From: an uncultured Eubacteriales bacterium
Lineage (GTDB): Bacteria > Bacillota > Clostridia > Oscillospirales > Oscillospiraceae
Length of the DNA stretch: 41,099 bases
Assembly (NCBI GenBank): GCA_902477055.1
Contig: CABSFY010000003.1
Coordinates: forward strand, 1-41,099
Reading direction: 5' to 3'
Shown: positions 40,987 through 41,099 of the stretch, one piece after another
How the letters are laid out: every line of letters begins with the position of its first letter
Numbering within the stretch: position 1 is the stretch's first letter
Position numbers and translations under genes: made by a program
Notes under the pieces: generated by a model
The model's database searches: none
The model's input: the letters and a program-made list of their open reading frames with translations, nothing else
Told to the model about the DNA's origin: nothing

Positions 40987-41099
40987 GGCGGGATGCCCAC
41001 ATCCCGCCGCTTGCCGGCACTTTGATTTTATTGCAAACCATATCGCAACGTGCGCCTGCGGGCGCGTGGACTCCTTCAGTCAGCTTCGCTGACAGCTCC
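40982..41099. repeat. Family D hairpin joined to family B, cut by the window end
   Basis: CGTAGGG at 40982 leads the stem GGCGGGATG/CATCCCGCC-type hairpin. Then GGCACTTTGATTTTATTGCA, GTGCGCCTGCGGGCGCG and GACTCCTTCAGTCAGC follow, parallel to 29379-29492 in the same order. The window ends inside it. Confidence 0.8.

Overview
The window is a high-GC piece of a Gram-positive, anaerobic Firmicutes chromosome, most like an uncultured gut member of the Oscillospirales. I infer this from the large S-layer-homology (SLH) surface proteins with BspA-type leucine-rich repeats, a lipoprotein-type ABC importer, a Na+-pumping decarboxylase beta subunit, strong AGGAGG ribosome sites and very common palindromic intergenic repeats. 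I saw no rRNA, tRNA, CRISPR array, IS transposase, phage or plasmid gene. I count 23 protein genes.

Layout. 1-5080: two tandem plus-strand SLH surface proteins, one with a C39-like cysteine peptidase domain and one BspA-like. 5085-8718: a minus-strand operon for an iron-chelate/corrinoid-type ABC importer (permease, ATPase, lipoprotein) ending in a SAM-dependent methyltransferase. 8874-15394: a minus-strand pair of a giant subtilase with an internal dockerin-like EF-hand pair and a cohesin-like SLH protein. 15803-21007: a 1734-residue BspA/SLH protein. 21732-29147: an aspartate-family amino-acid locus, with asd, lysC and hom on minus and thrC-thrB-dapF on plus; hom and thrC diverge from overlapping promoters. 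29800-35655: a Zn metallopeptidase and a TIGR04255-type protein in one operon, a DUF308/HdeD-like membrane protein, oadB-like and small oadG-like genes, and a large two-HTH regulator. 35868-39749: a third BspA/SLH protein, divergent from that regulator. 40135-40986: a YjdF/DUF2238-like membrane protein.

How the genes fit together. Six genes build a cell-surface layer. Five have three C-terminal SLH motifs for binding secondary wall polymer. The sixth, the subtilase, has none, but it carries two dockerin-type calcium loops and is followed 14 bp later by a cohesin-like SLH protein. The best candidate for a new system is therefore a dedicated cohesin-dockerin anchor that docks a protease on the S-layer. 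The subtilase and the C39-like protein could supply peptides to a fermentative cell, and the ABC importer brings in a metal chelate or cofactor. The central block makes homoserine, threonine and meso-diaminopimelate for protein and peptidoglycan.

The intergenic spaces hold several families of short palindromic repeats. Some are nested in each other, and one supplies the stop codon of a gene. All functional statements come from reading motifs by eye; no database search was run.
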